From positions 1 through 64,000 of the forward strand of contig CAZQQX010000006.1 in the NCBI GenBank assembly GCA_964595565.1: a stretch of 64,000 nt of DNA, given 5' to 3'. Under the pieces are notes generated by a model that worked only from the letters and a program-made list of their open reading frames with translations, searched no databases and was not told the DNA's origin. A program made the position numbers and the translations under genes. Every line of letters begins with the position of its first letter. The first letter of the stretch is position 1. This DNA is from JAQVEM01 sp964595565. Its GTDB lineage: Bacteria; Actinomycetota; Humimicrobiia; Humimicrobiales; Humimicrobiaceae. Positions 54,629 to 63,509 of this stretch are shown one piece after another.

Positions 54629-56395
54629 ATGAGAACAGTAACTACAATTATTATAGTTTTGCTCCTGGTAGCTGTTATATTCCTCGGGTTTATAGTCTTA
54701 AAATATTCCGGAACAGGAACTCCTGCCGAAGAAGAAACTGCCGGGCCTGAAACAGGCGAACCCATAGTTGAAGAAGAGGAGCCAGAGCCTGTAGTTGAAG
54801 AAGAACCGGTTCAGGAAGTGAAAGAGGATGAAATCGCAGTAATCGAAATATATCTTGATGGTGACAGGAATAATGGCATACTGCTGGGAGAAGCAGAATA
54901 TGGTATGGCCTCCCCGGAAGCTTATAATATCTATGGCGGGGAATTCTCAGAAAGCGGTTTTCTCCTGGCCGAAAAAAACAGAGCATACACCTTTGAGCCC
55001 GGCTCTACCCACTACCTTTATATCTATGTTCTTATACCGGAATATGGATGGAATTATACCCGCCAGAAGGTTAGCATCCCGGGCAGCGAAGAGACAGACG
55101 AAAATATCAGGTTATCTATAGATGACCCTTCCCACAATGAAACAATAAAAGAAGCTGATAAATCAAATATTAAAATTTCAGGCTGGTCAGTTGATGTCAG
55201 CCAGCAAAGTGACCCCGGTATTGACCGTATTGAAATATATCTAAACGGGCCTAAAGAATTCGGGAAGCCTGCCGGTGAAGTGGACTATGGAATTGAAAGA
55301 CAGGATGTAGCCGGCGCTCTTGGAAACGCCGGTTATACCAGTTCCGGATATTTATTAAATTTTGACGGTAGTAATCTTGAAGCCGACAGCGAAAACACCC
55401 TGTATATCTACTCTTTCTCTACTTCAGGAACATATAACCTGGGCTTAAGAAATATTGTAATAGAAGGTGAAAAGAAGGAATCAATAGCCCTAATTTCAGC
55501 ACAGGCTAACCTGAGCAATGAATCCATAGAGATAAGCGGCTGGGCAATAAATAAAGACCACATTACCGGAGGCAGACCGAGAGACCCCGATACAGAATAC
55601 TCAACCAGAAAGATAGTATTTGCTTCCAGCAAAAATGGAAACGAGGATATATTCAGCATGAACATAGATGGTACCGAACTTACGCAGCTGACAGATTATT
55701 CCGGAAAAGACAATTACCCTGCTGTTTCACCCGATGGTAAAAAAATTGCCTACACTTCAGATATCAATGGTGTCTGGCAGATAGTAGTTATGAACTGGGA
55801 TGGAACCGAAAAGGAGCAGATTACCTACAATCCGTGGAGAAGCGGGTATCCTGCCTGGTCCTTTGATGGAAGATATATTTTCTTTGAAGCATACATAGAG
55901 GGCGACTATGAAATATACAGGATGAACAGTGATGGAAGCAATATGAAGAGAATTACATTCAATCCAAATATCCCGGACTGGCATCCTTACGGTCATCCTT
56001 TCCAGTACAGAGTCATTTATGAATCAGGGACGTCAAGGAACGAAAAAATATATATGATGGATTATGACGGTACTAATATTAAACAGCTATCAGACGCAGA
56101 CATGCGGCAGAGGGTCCCTGCAATTTCTATTGATGGAGAAACTATCGTTTTTAGTGACAATGAATCCGTTTATACTATAAATATCAATGGAGAAAATTTA
56201 CAAAAAATCAGCGGGAACCTCTCAAACAGCAGACACCCTGACATATCTCCGGATAATAAATATATAACCTTCGAGGGCAATGTTGACGGCCAGCTTGAAA
56301 TATTTATAGTCAATGCCGATGGTTCAAACCTAAAGAGACTTACCAGTATTACTGGAAGTGATTATGACCCTGTTTTTCTGTATCAGGCTCCCTAG
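54629..56395 (+). CDS. Membrane-anchored TolB-type propeller protein, copy 2
   Basis: The 588-residue protein repeats the architecture of copy 1. It has a membrane anchor (5-25), a Pro/Glu-rich acidic linker (33-68), two beta modules starting IEIYLDGDRNNG (72) and IEIYLNGPKEFG (about 199), and a TolB/PD40 propeller from about 325 (SSKNGNEDIFSMNIDGTEL, PAVSPDGKKIAYTSD, SPDNKYITFEG). The linker is shorter and has a different composition, so the two copies have diverged. Its last 47 bases overlap the opposing membrane-protein gene. AAAGGT lies upstream of the ATG. Confidence 0.82.
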   Translation: MRTVTTIIIVLLLVAVIFLGFIVLKYSGTGTPAEEETAGPETGEPIVEEEEPEPVVEEEPVQEVKEDEIAVIEIYLDGDRNNGILLGEAEYGMASPEAYNIYGGEFSESGFLLAEKNRAYTFEPGSTHYLYIYVLIPEYGWNYTRQKVSIPGSEETDENIRLSIDDPSHNETIKEADKSNIKISGWSVDVSQQSDPGIDRIEIYLNGPKEFGKPAGEVDYGIERQDVAGALGNAGYTSSGYLLNFDGSNLEADSENTLYIYSFSTSGTYNLGLRNIVIEGEKKESIALISAQANLSNESIEISGWAINKDHITGGRPRDPDTEYSTRKIVFASSKNGNEDIFSMNIDGTELTQLTDYSGKDNYPAVSPDGKKIAYTSDINGVWQIVVMNWDGTEKEQITYNPWRSGYPAWSFDGRYIFFEAYIEGDYEIYRMNSDGSNMKRITFNPNIPDWHPYGHPFQYRVIYESGTSRNEKIYMMDYDGTNIKQLSDADMRQRVPAISIDGETIVFSDNESVYTININGENLQKISGNLSNSRHPDISPDNKYITFEGNVDGQLEIFIVNADGSNLKRLTSITGSDYDPVFLYQAP

Positions 56396-56879
56396 CAAGT
56401 GATGGAAGCTCTACTTTTTCTTTTCCTTCAATTGAAACATGTTTGTATTTTCTTCCGGGAAAACTGAATCGGATTGATGAACCTATAGAAAAGCCCAGCC
56501 ATATGGACCATATAGTCTGCCTTGAGAAAAGATAAAATACAAGCTCACTCAATCGTTCACTGGAGTTAAAAAATTTATTAATAATAAAGCTGGTAATTGT
56601 ACCTTCAGATAGCACCATACAGATAAAAGGGAAAAAACCGACTATCACCAGGTTCTTAAAACTAAAAAGGCTTCTTTTTATTTTTAATTTTAATACAAGC
56701 ATCACTATTACACCTATACAGAACCCGACAATTAACAGGACCGCCAGCTTAATATAATTTGCTGCTATTGCTGATATATCTAATCCTTCAAGAATCTCCA
56801 GAATCTTATCAAAATAAGAATAAATAAAAACATAAAAAACAGCATTAATAAAAGAAAAAACTATTAAAAAAACTCTCAA
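56349..56879 (-). CDS. Four-helix membrane protein, copy 2 (unknown family)
   Basis: This 176-residue paralogue of the protein at 53936-54397 has the same four hydrophobic segments and the same C-terminal motif around YLFSRQTIWSIWLGFSIG. It has an extra charged tail of about 30 residues (SIEGKEKVELPSLAREPDTE). That tail is encoded largely in the region overlapping the 3' end of the propeller gene on the other strand, so the extension may have arisen by reading through into it. The function is unknown. Confidence 0.7.
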   Translation of the reverse strand: MRVFLIVFSFINAVFYVFIYSYFDKILEILEGLDISAIAANYIKLAVLLIVGFCIGVIVMLVLKLKIKRSLFSFKNLVIVGFFPFICMVLSEGTITSFIINKFFNSSERLSELVFYLFSRQTIWSIWLGFSIGSSIRFSFPGRKYKHVSIEGKEKVELPSLAREPDTEKQGHNHFQ

Positions 56880-56989
56880 AATCTATCACCTTCCTACCTG
56901 GTCTTGTTCTTCCAATATATTAATTATACTCCGATTATTTTAATAAGGTCGCATATCTTCTACAGCCAGACTATCTCCTGTCCTATAAA

Positions 56990-58828
56990 TCAAAGTCTCT
57001 GTCCGATGCTGCCGAGATACTGGGAAACATAACTATAGACTGTATGCGCCACAACCGAAGCACCTGCTGAACTGTAGTGCATGCCATCATTTAGATAGCC
57101 ACCGGGATTCTGAGAAAGCGGAGTTGTAACATCTATAACCACTGCACCGTGCTTTGCAGCAATCTGCCTTATTGTGTCATTATATTTAGCATAATTTTCT
57201 TTTTCCGGCCAGTTCAGTGGCCCGATAAGGTTAACAAATACCCTTGCGCCAAGACTTTTTGCTTTTACAATCAGGCCCTCCATGCTAACCGAGAATCCGG
57301 AATAACGGGGACCCACATCATTGGTTCCATAGGCAATTATAACTATATCCGGATTATGCACAGCAACGGTGCTTTCAAATCTCGCATTCCCCTCACGGGT
57401 TAACTCGCCACTCTTCGCACTGGCAATGGTATTATACTCTGCATAGGGATAATTAGCCTCCAGAAGCTGGTCAAATGTCTGCACCCAGTTTGATTTAGCT
57501 ATCAGTGAATCGCCCATGGCTACAATAGTCACACTGGCATTCCCCCTTACATTCAGGCTTTTAGGCGGCAGCCCAACAACCGCATTGCTGCTTTCAATTT
57601 TAAAATGAGTGGTTATTGTACCGCCTGAATTAGCCAGATTTTCATTCACCATTATCCTAAAAGTAATCTCTTTTTCCTCTTCTACGCCCAGGTTCTCAAG
57701 GTCCCAGATAAGCCCCCTTATATCATCGCTCCACCTTATACCCTCCGCGGTACCGGACCGGCTGACGTAAGTAGCCCCTTCCGGCGTGGGGCAGATAACA
57801 CTATAATTTTCTTCTTTCTTCATACCGGTGTTTCTGACAATAATTTTTACACTTATAGTCTCTCCCGGGTATAGATTGCCTCCATTTGTATCGTATATAT
57901 AGTTTTCCGATGTAGTTAAATCAGAAAACAGGCTCAGTTTTTCTTCCACTTTTTTTTCTATTACAATTGACCCGTATTTTAAAATACTTTCACCGGTTAT
58001 AACTTCTTCGCCCATTAAGTCTTCTTTCACCCTGACCTTAAAGGAAAGAACCCTTTTTGTATTCACTTTAAGGTTGTCAATTTCCCATAATACGCTGTTA
58101 TTGTTGTATTCCCCCTGGCCGGTAATAGAATCTTTGATTATGTCCGTGTATTCTGATATAGCACTTTTTATTTCAACACTGGATGCACTCATATCGCCAT
58201 CATTTTTCACTGTTAAATCATACCTCAGAACATCACCCAGCATGATGACCCCGCCATTCTCATCTACAGCTTTTACACTGAAGCTACTCAAATCAGGGCT
58301 ACTTTCAACTTCGGCGGTCAGAACGGGGCTTATGGTATTATTAAACGTCTCTATCCCTATAAGGTAATTAAAATTCACCTTATCCAACATGATTACAGTA
58401 CCATCATCCAGCGGGCTAATTACTTCCACCACAAAACACAGAGTACCTCTCTCGTTCTTCTTAACCTCTCCAATGTTAAAACCCAGTTTTTTGCCGTCCC
58501 CGGCAATGTTTAAAACGTCACTGCGGTCCGATGACACAAAGGAAGTATGTTCCGGTAAACCAACTTCTATAACCAGTTTGCTTACATTCCTGTTACCCGT
58601 ATTTTTGTAATTTACTGCATAAGTAATCCTGTCCCCCGGTTTTATATTATCCCCTGTATCACTGTATACATAATTAAAATTTTCATCATCAAAATTGGGT
58701 TCTGTCAGATAGAATTTAAAATAATAAATTAAAAAAGCAGCTGCAGCTATGCCCAGAGAACCGGCCACAATAAAAATCCACTTTTTATTACTTTTTATAT
58801 AATCCAGTATTTTTTTAATTATCTTCAT
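56990..58828 (-). CDS. Surface SGNH-hydrolase with three DUF11-like domains
   Basis: From the ATG at 58828 the protein has 612 residues. It has a membrane anchor (about 18-38 of this form), three DUF11-like beta domains (each with a GDxxxYxxxxxNxG-type core such as PGDRITYAVNYKNTGN, LGDVLRYDLTVKNDGD and PGETISVKIIVRNTGM), and a C-terminal GDSL/SGNH esterase domain (VAMGDSLIAKS, IAYGTNDVG, DGMHYSSAGASV). It probably removes ester groups such as acetyl from a wall or surface glycan. A frame extension to a TTG at 58900 lacks family-like sequence and overlaps a promoter candidate, so I prefer the ATG. Confidence 0.82.
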   Translation of the reverse strand: MKIIKKILDYIKSNKKWIFIVAGSLGIAAAAFLIYYFKFYLTEPNFDDENFNYVYSDTGDNIKPGDRITYAVNYKNTGNRNVSKLVIEVGLPEHTSFVSSDRSDVLNIAGDGKKLGFNIGEVKKNERGTLCFVVEVISPLDDGTVIMLDKVNFNYLIGIETFNNTISPVLTAEVESSPDLSSFSVKAVDENGGVIMLGDVLRYDLTVKNDGDMSASSVEIKSAISEYTDIIKDSITGQGEYNNNSVLWEIDNLKVNTKRVLSFKVRVKEDLMGEEVITGESILKYGSIVIEKKVEEKLSLFSDLTTSENYIYDTNGGNLYPGETISVKIIVRNTGMKKEENYSVICPTPEGATYVSRSGTAEGIRWSDDIRGLIWDLENLGVEEEKEITFRIMVNENLANSGGTITTHFKIESSNAVVGLPPKSLNVRGNASVTIVAMGDSLIAKSNWVQTFDQLLEANYPYAEYNTIASAKSGELTREGNARFESTVAVHNPDIVIIAYGTNDVGPRYSGFSVSMEGLIVKAKSLGARVFVNLIGPLNWPEKENYAKYNDTIRQIAAKHGAVVIDVTTPLSQNPGGYLNDGMHYSSAGASVVAHTVYSYVSQYLGSIGQRL

Positions 58829-58882
58829 TATTAATACACAATTATTTTTACCACCATTAAATTCGTTAAAAACAATTCCAAT

Positions 58883-58911
58883 ATTATAGCAAAAAGACAA
58901 CCTCTAGATAA
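58883..58911 (-). promoter_or_regulatory. Putative promoter for the SGNH-hydrolase gene
   Basis: On the minus strand TATAAT (58883-58888) and TTATCT (58906-58911) are 17 bases apart. Initiation near 58876 would leave a leader of about 48 nt before the ATG at 58828. It supports the shorter start for that gene and separate control from the deacetylase upstream. Confidence 0.45.
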
Positions 58912-58931
58912 AGTATTATTTGAGCGGGCTT

Positions 58932-60533
58932 TTACCTTATCTCTATTTCAATATCATCACAATTAATATAATTATTTTTGTAAGTCGCCCTGAATTTTAC
59001 AACAGACCGTCCGGAATCGGTGCCCCTGACTTTAACCATTAAATTAATCTGACCATTACTATCTATAATATATGAATCGCTTACCCACATATATACACCC
59101 TCACTTAAACCCGGATATTGTTTTACGTATCCTTCAGGGCTGACTCCGGTCAGCTCAACGTTATCCGGAAGCTCAAGTTCCAGTGAAGTGATCCCGGCCC
59201 CATCTTCACCGGTATTGCCTATAATAAATTCTATGATAAATTCTTCTCCCTCTTTTTTTATCTTATCACCAGCTTCATAGCTAATTTCAATACTTCTATC
59301 CAGATTTAAATAATTAACATACTGTTCGGGAGAAATCAGGCTGTTAAACTCCACTCTCTTCATATTAAAGAGGTCAATTGTCTCTGTATCCTCTGCCCCG
59401 CCGGCATGCCTTAACGCACCTCTGTAGCCGGCTTCCACAAATAAAGGCGTTTTATCAGGATTATAATTTCCCTTTGGTAGCGCAACAAATAAAACTTCAT
59501 TTCCCAGATGGGATTCAATATCCTCTTTTGATCGGGTAAGTTCATATAAAATTGTCTCATCGTAAGCAATTCCCAGCCTGACATGATTTACTGTATGGGA
59601 TTGAAACTCGCAACCATATTCATACATTTCTTTAATCTCGGGCCATATAAGTATCGGGCGTATGGGCCTGTCCGCACTGGCTTCTTTCTCAAAATATGCA
59701 TTTGTTTTTCTATCAGCTTCAGTATCCCCTATTGCGCCGGTTACCAGAAATACAGTCATCCTGTACCCGTACTTTTTAAGAATGGGGAACCCATTGGTAT
59801 AAACATCCTGAAACCCGTCATCGGATGTTATAATTACCGGTTTTTCAGGCAGCGACCTGCCGAAATCTATGTAATCTAAAAGCTCCTTCAACGTAATAGT
59901 CTCGTAACCATACTCTTTTAATACGCCGCACAGTTTGTCAAAGTGGCCGGTATAAAGCTCTATCGGCTCTTCAATATGATCCTCTATGGCATGCATGCCT
60001 ATTATGGGAATAAAAACTCCATCAAATTGTCTTTCACCGTAAACCAGCATTTTACAATCAGGACCTATAAAAGAGTCTACTTCATCTGAAGATATCTCCA
60101 GCCCGACCTCAGCCCGGGTGTCCTCATTTATATCATCTATTAAAGTCAGACCGGTTACAAAATTACTTTCTTCCCCCGCTCCAAGAACATCTATATTCCA
60201 TGATGTCCGCCCGATGCCTGGTTCAAACAGGTCGTGAGTTATAAGATTAACTTCCACATTTTTTGCTTCCGCACCGCCGCTATTTACCACACTTATATTT
60301 ACCTTTATATCTTCACCTCCATATGTATTTCCGCCATTTGCATCAATTAGTTCTATATAAGAACCGGAAAATGATGGCAATGGCCCCTCTCCGGACGAAC
60401 TGGCGTCACTATCACCGCTGCTTATAACCTGTTCAAACCCAGAACAGCCGGTAAAAATTACCGGAAAAATTATTATAAAAGCAAATAAAACTTTTATATT
60501 ATTCTTTTTAATGAGTTTTCTCACTGCAAACAT
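58932..60533 (-). CDS. Polysaccharide deacetylase lipoprotein with DUF11-like domains
   Basis: This is a 533-residue exported protein. The signal peptide ends FPVIFTGCSG, a probable though imperfect lipobox (Phe at -3). Residues about 45-160 form a DUF11-like beta domain. A NodB-type deacetylase follows, with motif 1 TSDDGF, motif 2 SHTVNH (zinc histidines) and ALPKGNYN. The last 120 residues (about 412-533) are a separate beta domain containing YMWVSDSY that recurs at the end of the GT-C enzyme at 60639-62531. It likely removes N- or O-acetyl groups from a surface polysaccharide. Confidence 0.85.
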   Translation of the reverse strand: MFAVRKLIKKNNIKVLFAFIIIFPVIFTGCSGFEQVISSGDSDASSSGEGPLPSFSGSYIELIDANGGNTYGGEDIKVNISVVNSGGAEAKNVEVNLITHDLFEPGIGRTSWNIDVLGAGEESNFVTGLTLIDDINEDTRAEVGLEISSDEVDSFIGPDCKMLVYGERQFDGVFIPIIGMHAIEDHIEEPIELYTGHFDKLCGVLKEYGYETITLKELLDYIDFGRSLPEKPVIITSDDGFQDVYTNGFPILKKYGYRMTVFLVTGAIGDTEADRKTNAYFEKEASADRPIRPILIWPEIKEMYEYGCEFQSHTVNHVRLGIAYDETILYELTRSKEDIESHLGNEVLFVALPKGNYNPDKTPLFVEAGYRGALRHAGGAEDTETIDLFNMKRVEFNSLISPEQYVNYLNLDRSIEISYEAGDKIKKEGEEFIIEFIIGNTGEDGAGITSLELELPDNVELTGVSPEGYVKQYPGLSEGVYMWVSDSYIIDSNGQINLMVKVRGTDSGRSVVKFRATYKNNYINCDDIEIEIR

Positions 60534-60638
60534 TACATGCTTCCATCTTTTTACTTTATCTATTTACCCGCCTTATTTTTTATCAATATAGCAGAATAAA
60601 TCTAATAAACTAATAAATCCAGGTTAATTCTTTTTAAT

Positions 60639-62531
60639 TTAATCTTTTATCTCTATTCCTAAACTGTCACAGTCAACGTAAAACCCGCCGGTTGTCAGTC
60701 TAAATTTTATAAATGACTCACCGGGCGCCATTCCTTTTAGTTTTACAATCAAGTTTATCTCTTCCCCGCCCTCTATGACATATGAATCACTTACCCACAT
60801 ATATATACCCTGGCTCAGGCCGGGGTCCTGGCTGATATACCCTCCGGGGGAAGTTTCTATGAATTCAATATTTTCAGGAAGCTCAAGCTCAAATGATGTA
60901 ATCTTAATTCTTTCTTTATTCTTATTCCTGACAATATATTCAATGGTGAATTCCTCCCCGAACCTTCTGGTATAACTATCGCTAAAGTAGCTAATTTCAG
61001 GAATAGACGCTGCAGGTTCAGTAACCCTGAACAGTCTTAACCATTCGTCATACCTGCTCCATAAATAACTTTTCCCCACCTGTTCGGCATTAAATAATTT
61101 TTTTATTACCTCTTCATTGCCCACATAATATACTGTAATACCATCTTCAAGAGCTTCCATCATATTGCTTGCCGTATATTCCGGCACCTTATGAGATATA
61201 TATTTTATGTTTTTGTCTCCATACTCATATTTGTCCACAAACATCCCGATATTTGTTGATTTAGCCAGGGCATACACCCTGGAATTACTTTCCATATTCT
61301 TAAACGCTTCATCCCAGAATTTATAAACGTAAGAAACCTCCGAATGGTCAAGCGAAGGATAATTTTCTATTATCAGGCCGGCCGGTATAAAAAGAAAAAA
61401 CAATAATATGATAGTGACCAGAAAATATTTTAAGAATTTATCAATCCCCAGAACCTTTCTTCCCATTAATGACTTAATAAACAGCAGAATCACCCCATCC
61501 AGTATAAACAGCAACCCGAAAGCAATATAAAAAGAAAATACAATCATTGAATACAGTAAATAATTTCTGAGTGCATGCCCTGCATATAATGGAGGAAAAA
61601 CAAAGTTTACAATCACCAGCAAAAATGTGCACAGGGCAAACTTTACATTTTTTTTGACCAGAATGATAAATCCTATAAGCGCTATGATAAGAAGCAGGAT
61701 ACCATAACTTTCATAAAACATACCAAGGTAATCTTTAATTACCTTTAATATTAATGAAATGCTCTTGTCCCCAAAACTTCCTCCATGGACTTCCCCTGTT
61801 ACACCCCTTCCGGTTATATAATAGAAAAATTTTAAAGGGCCGGTTACTTCCCCGTAACCCTGGAGCGACCTTATGGGAAGATACAGATATGATAAAAGAG
61901 GCAGAATAAAATATAATATGCTGATTATAATTGCCTTTGCGCTTTTAAAAATCCCCGGATTCACAATAATAACATATAAAATAATGACCGGGACCAGGAA
62001 AAAAACAAGAGGGTGGTTGGTTAAACTTAACCCCAGGCAGAAAGCAAAAAAATAAAGATACTTTCTGGTTTTATTTTCATTATAGGTAATAGCCGAAAAA
62101 AACAATAAAGTCATAAAAAAAGTCTGTAATGTATCAAATTCCAGCCTGTTTGCCACTTCCCAGAAAGGCACGGCAAAAGCAAATATCATTGAACTTATAA
62201 AGCTTACGAACACATTTTTTACCAGTTTATTAATTGATAGGAATAAAAATAAAATGGTAAGTGCGCCGAAGATTGCTGAAAAAAGATTGAGCCTGTAAGC
62301 TATATCTCCAACCGGCAGTAAGGTAAAAAGCTTTTCCAGCATGGAAAAAACCGGATATCCGGTAGGAACCATAAGACTCATTTCGGTAACCTGAAGAGCG
62401 TACCATGCAGTATCCCCGCCTATTAGTTTACGTTCCAGAGTCATAAGATAAATAACCAGGGGAACAGCAAAAGAAAGAATTGATAATATAACTGCCTGTT
62501 TTCCTGTTATGAATGCTTTAACCTTCTCCAA
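60639..62531 (-). CDS. GT-C glycosyltransferase (DUF2723) with appended beta domain
   Basis: This is a 630-residue polytopic membrane protein with about ten helices in residues 12-410. The N-terminal region has GGDTAWYALQVTEMSLMVPT and PTGYPVFSMLEKLF, matching the DUF2723/PMT-like pattern in which an acidic residue in the first external loop is catalytic. Such enzymes use polyprenyl-phosphate sugars to glycosylate proteins or glycans outside the membrane. Residues about 508-630 are an extra extracellular beta domain (YMWVSDSY at 577-584) shared with the deacetylase upstream in transcription terms. Two SMR genes and a Dpm1-like GT2 lie next to it. Confidence 0.83.
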   Translation of the reverse strand: MEKVKAFITGKQAVILSILSFAVPLVIYLMTLERKLIGGDTAWYALQVTEMSLMVPTGYPVFSMLEKLFTLLPVGDIAYRLNLFSAIFGALTILFLFLSINKLVKNVFVSFISSMIFAFAVPFWEVANRLEFDTLQTFFMTLLFFSAITYNENKTRKYLYFFAFCLGLSLTNHPLVFFLVPVIILYVIIVNPGIFKSAKAIIISILYFILPLLSYLYLPIRSLQGYGEVTGPLKFFYYITGRGVTGEVHGGSFGDKSISLILKVIKDYLGMFYESYGILLLIIALIGFIILVKKNVKFALCTFLLVIVNFVFPPLYAGHALRNYLLYSMIVFSFYIAFGLLFILDGVILLFIKSLMGRKVLGIDKFLKYFLVTIILLFFLFIPAGLIIENYPSLDHSEVSYVYKFWDEAFKNMESNSRVYALAKSTNIGMFVDKYEYGDKNIKYISHKVPEYTASNMMEALEDGITVYYVGNEEVIKKLFNAEQVGKSYLWSRYDEWLRLFRVTEPAASIPEISYFSDSYTRRFGEEFTIEYIVRNKNKERIKITSFELELPENIEFIETSPGGYISQDPGLSQGIYMWVSDSYVIEGGEEINLIVKLKGMAPGESFIKFRLTTGGFYVDCDSLGIEIKD

Positions 62532-62578
62532 TATATGCTTCCTTTTATTTTTTTATTTAAAAATTTAAAAACCGACAT

Positions 62579-62917
62579 TTACAGATTAAATATTATAACT
62601 CCGGCAATAACCAGGATATTGCCCGCAATTCTTAACCTGTCAATATCTTCTCTGAGAATACACCATGAAAATAACATTATAAAAAAGTAGCTCAGCGCCG
62701 TAAAGGAATAAAAATTTGAAAAATCAATCACTCTCATAGTGATTATGGAAAGAACCGGAACAAGCAAAAATAAAAATATACTTATTAAAAGATATTTATT
62801 CTTAAAATTGCAGGTAAAGGGCTTCCTGAAATCTACCTTTTTTGCTCCTATCTTGAGTATAACCTGGGCCAGGGCAACCAGAAATTGAGTTACAACCGCC
62901 AAAAAAATATAAAGCAT
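62579..62917 (-). CDS. SMR/EamA-type small membrane protein A
   Basis: The 112-residue protein has four predicted helices (about 3-20, 43-62, 68-88 and 93-111) of the EamA half-transporter type. It opens IFLAVVTQFLVALAQVILKI and ends IDRLRIAGNILVIAGVIIF. It is separated by three bases from a second such gene. Paired small proteins like ArnE/ArnF form a heterodimer that flips undecaprenyl-phosphate sugars, which would supply the GT-C enzyme next to it. Function is inferred from context. Confidence 0.72.
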   Translation of the reverse strand: MLYIFLAVVTQFLVALAQVILKIGAKKVDFRKPFTCNFKNKYLLISIFLFLLVPVLSIITMRVIDFSNFYSFTALSYFFIMLFSWCILREDIDRLRIAGNILVIAGVIIFNL

Positions 62918-62920
62918 AAT

Positions 62921-63295
62921 TTATACCCCTTCCAGCTTCTTACTGGACATAGTTATAATAAAAACTCCTGCTACTATAACAGCCGAACCGATAATTTTTT
63001 TTAAAGTAACGGGCTCGCCAAATAAAATTTTGCCCAGGAACAAAGAAAAAAAGTAATTTAAGCTCAGGAGCGGATATATAAAAGAGAGCTTAAACTTCCT
63101 GTGCAGGATAAACCATAACACAAATTTAAGGCCGTAAGTCAGAGACATCACAGACAGCCAGAAGGCAAAAACCCTTGAGAGTTCAAGATTCATGCCTATA
63201 TATTTTCCCGCAATTATACTCAGTAGATTAATGCTGATGGCAAGAATAACTATAAGAATATAAAAAATTTTTTTATCGGTATCCCTAAATTTCAT
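62921..63295 (-). CDS. SMR/EamA-type small membrane protein B
   Basis: From the ATG at 63295 the protein has 124 residues and four predicted helices, ending with the EamA-like FLGKILFGEPVTLKKIIGSA and VIVAGVFIITM. A GTG at 63343 extends the frame by 16 residues, but AGGGGA about 12 bases before the ATG supports the shorter form. It is the upstream partner of the gene at 62579-62917, and the two probably form a heterodimer. Confidence 0.72.
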   Translation of the reverse strand: MKFRDTDKKIFYILIVILAISINLLSIIAGKYIGMNLELSRVFAFWLSVMSLTYGLKFVLWFILHRKFKLSFIYPLLSLNYFFSLFLGKILFGEPVTLKKIIGSAVIVAGVFIITMSSKKLEGV

Positions 63296-63509
63296 TTTTG
63301 ATTTTTCCCCTGCGAAAAGGGCCAAACTAATATTTTGAAACACATTTTATACTAAAACTAATGAAATTATAAGTTTTTATAATTTTTTTCAAATTAAAGG
63401 AAAAATATAAAAACATCTTAAAGCCTACTATTTTTTATGTTATAGTAATAAAATTATTTTAGTTAAGTTAAAGTCTGTCAAAATATCAGGTAATTTTAAA
63501 AAAGGAAAT

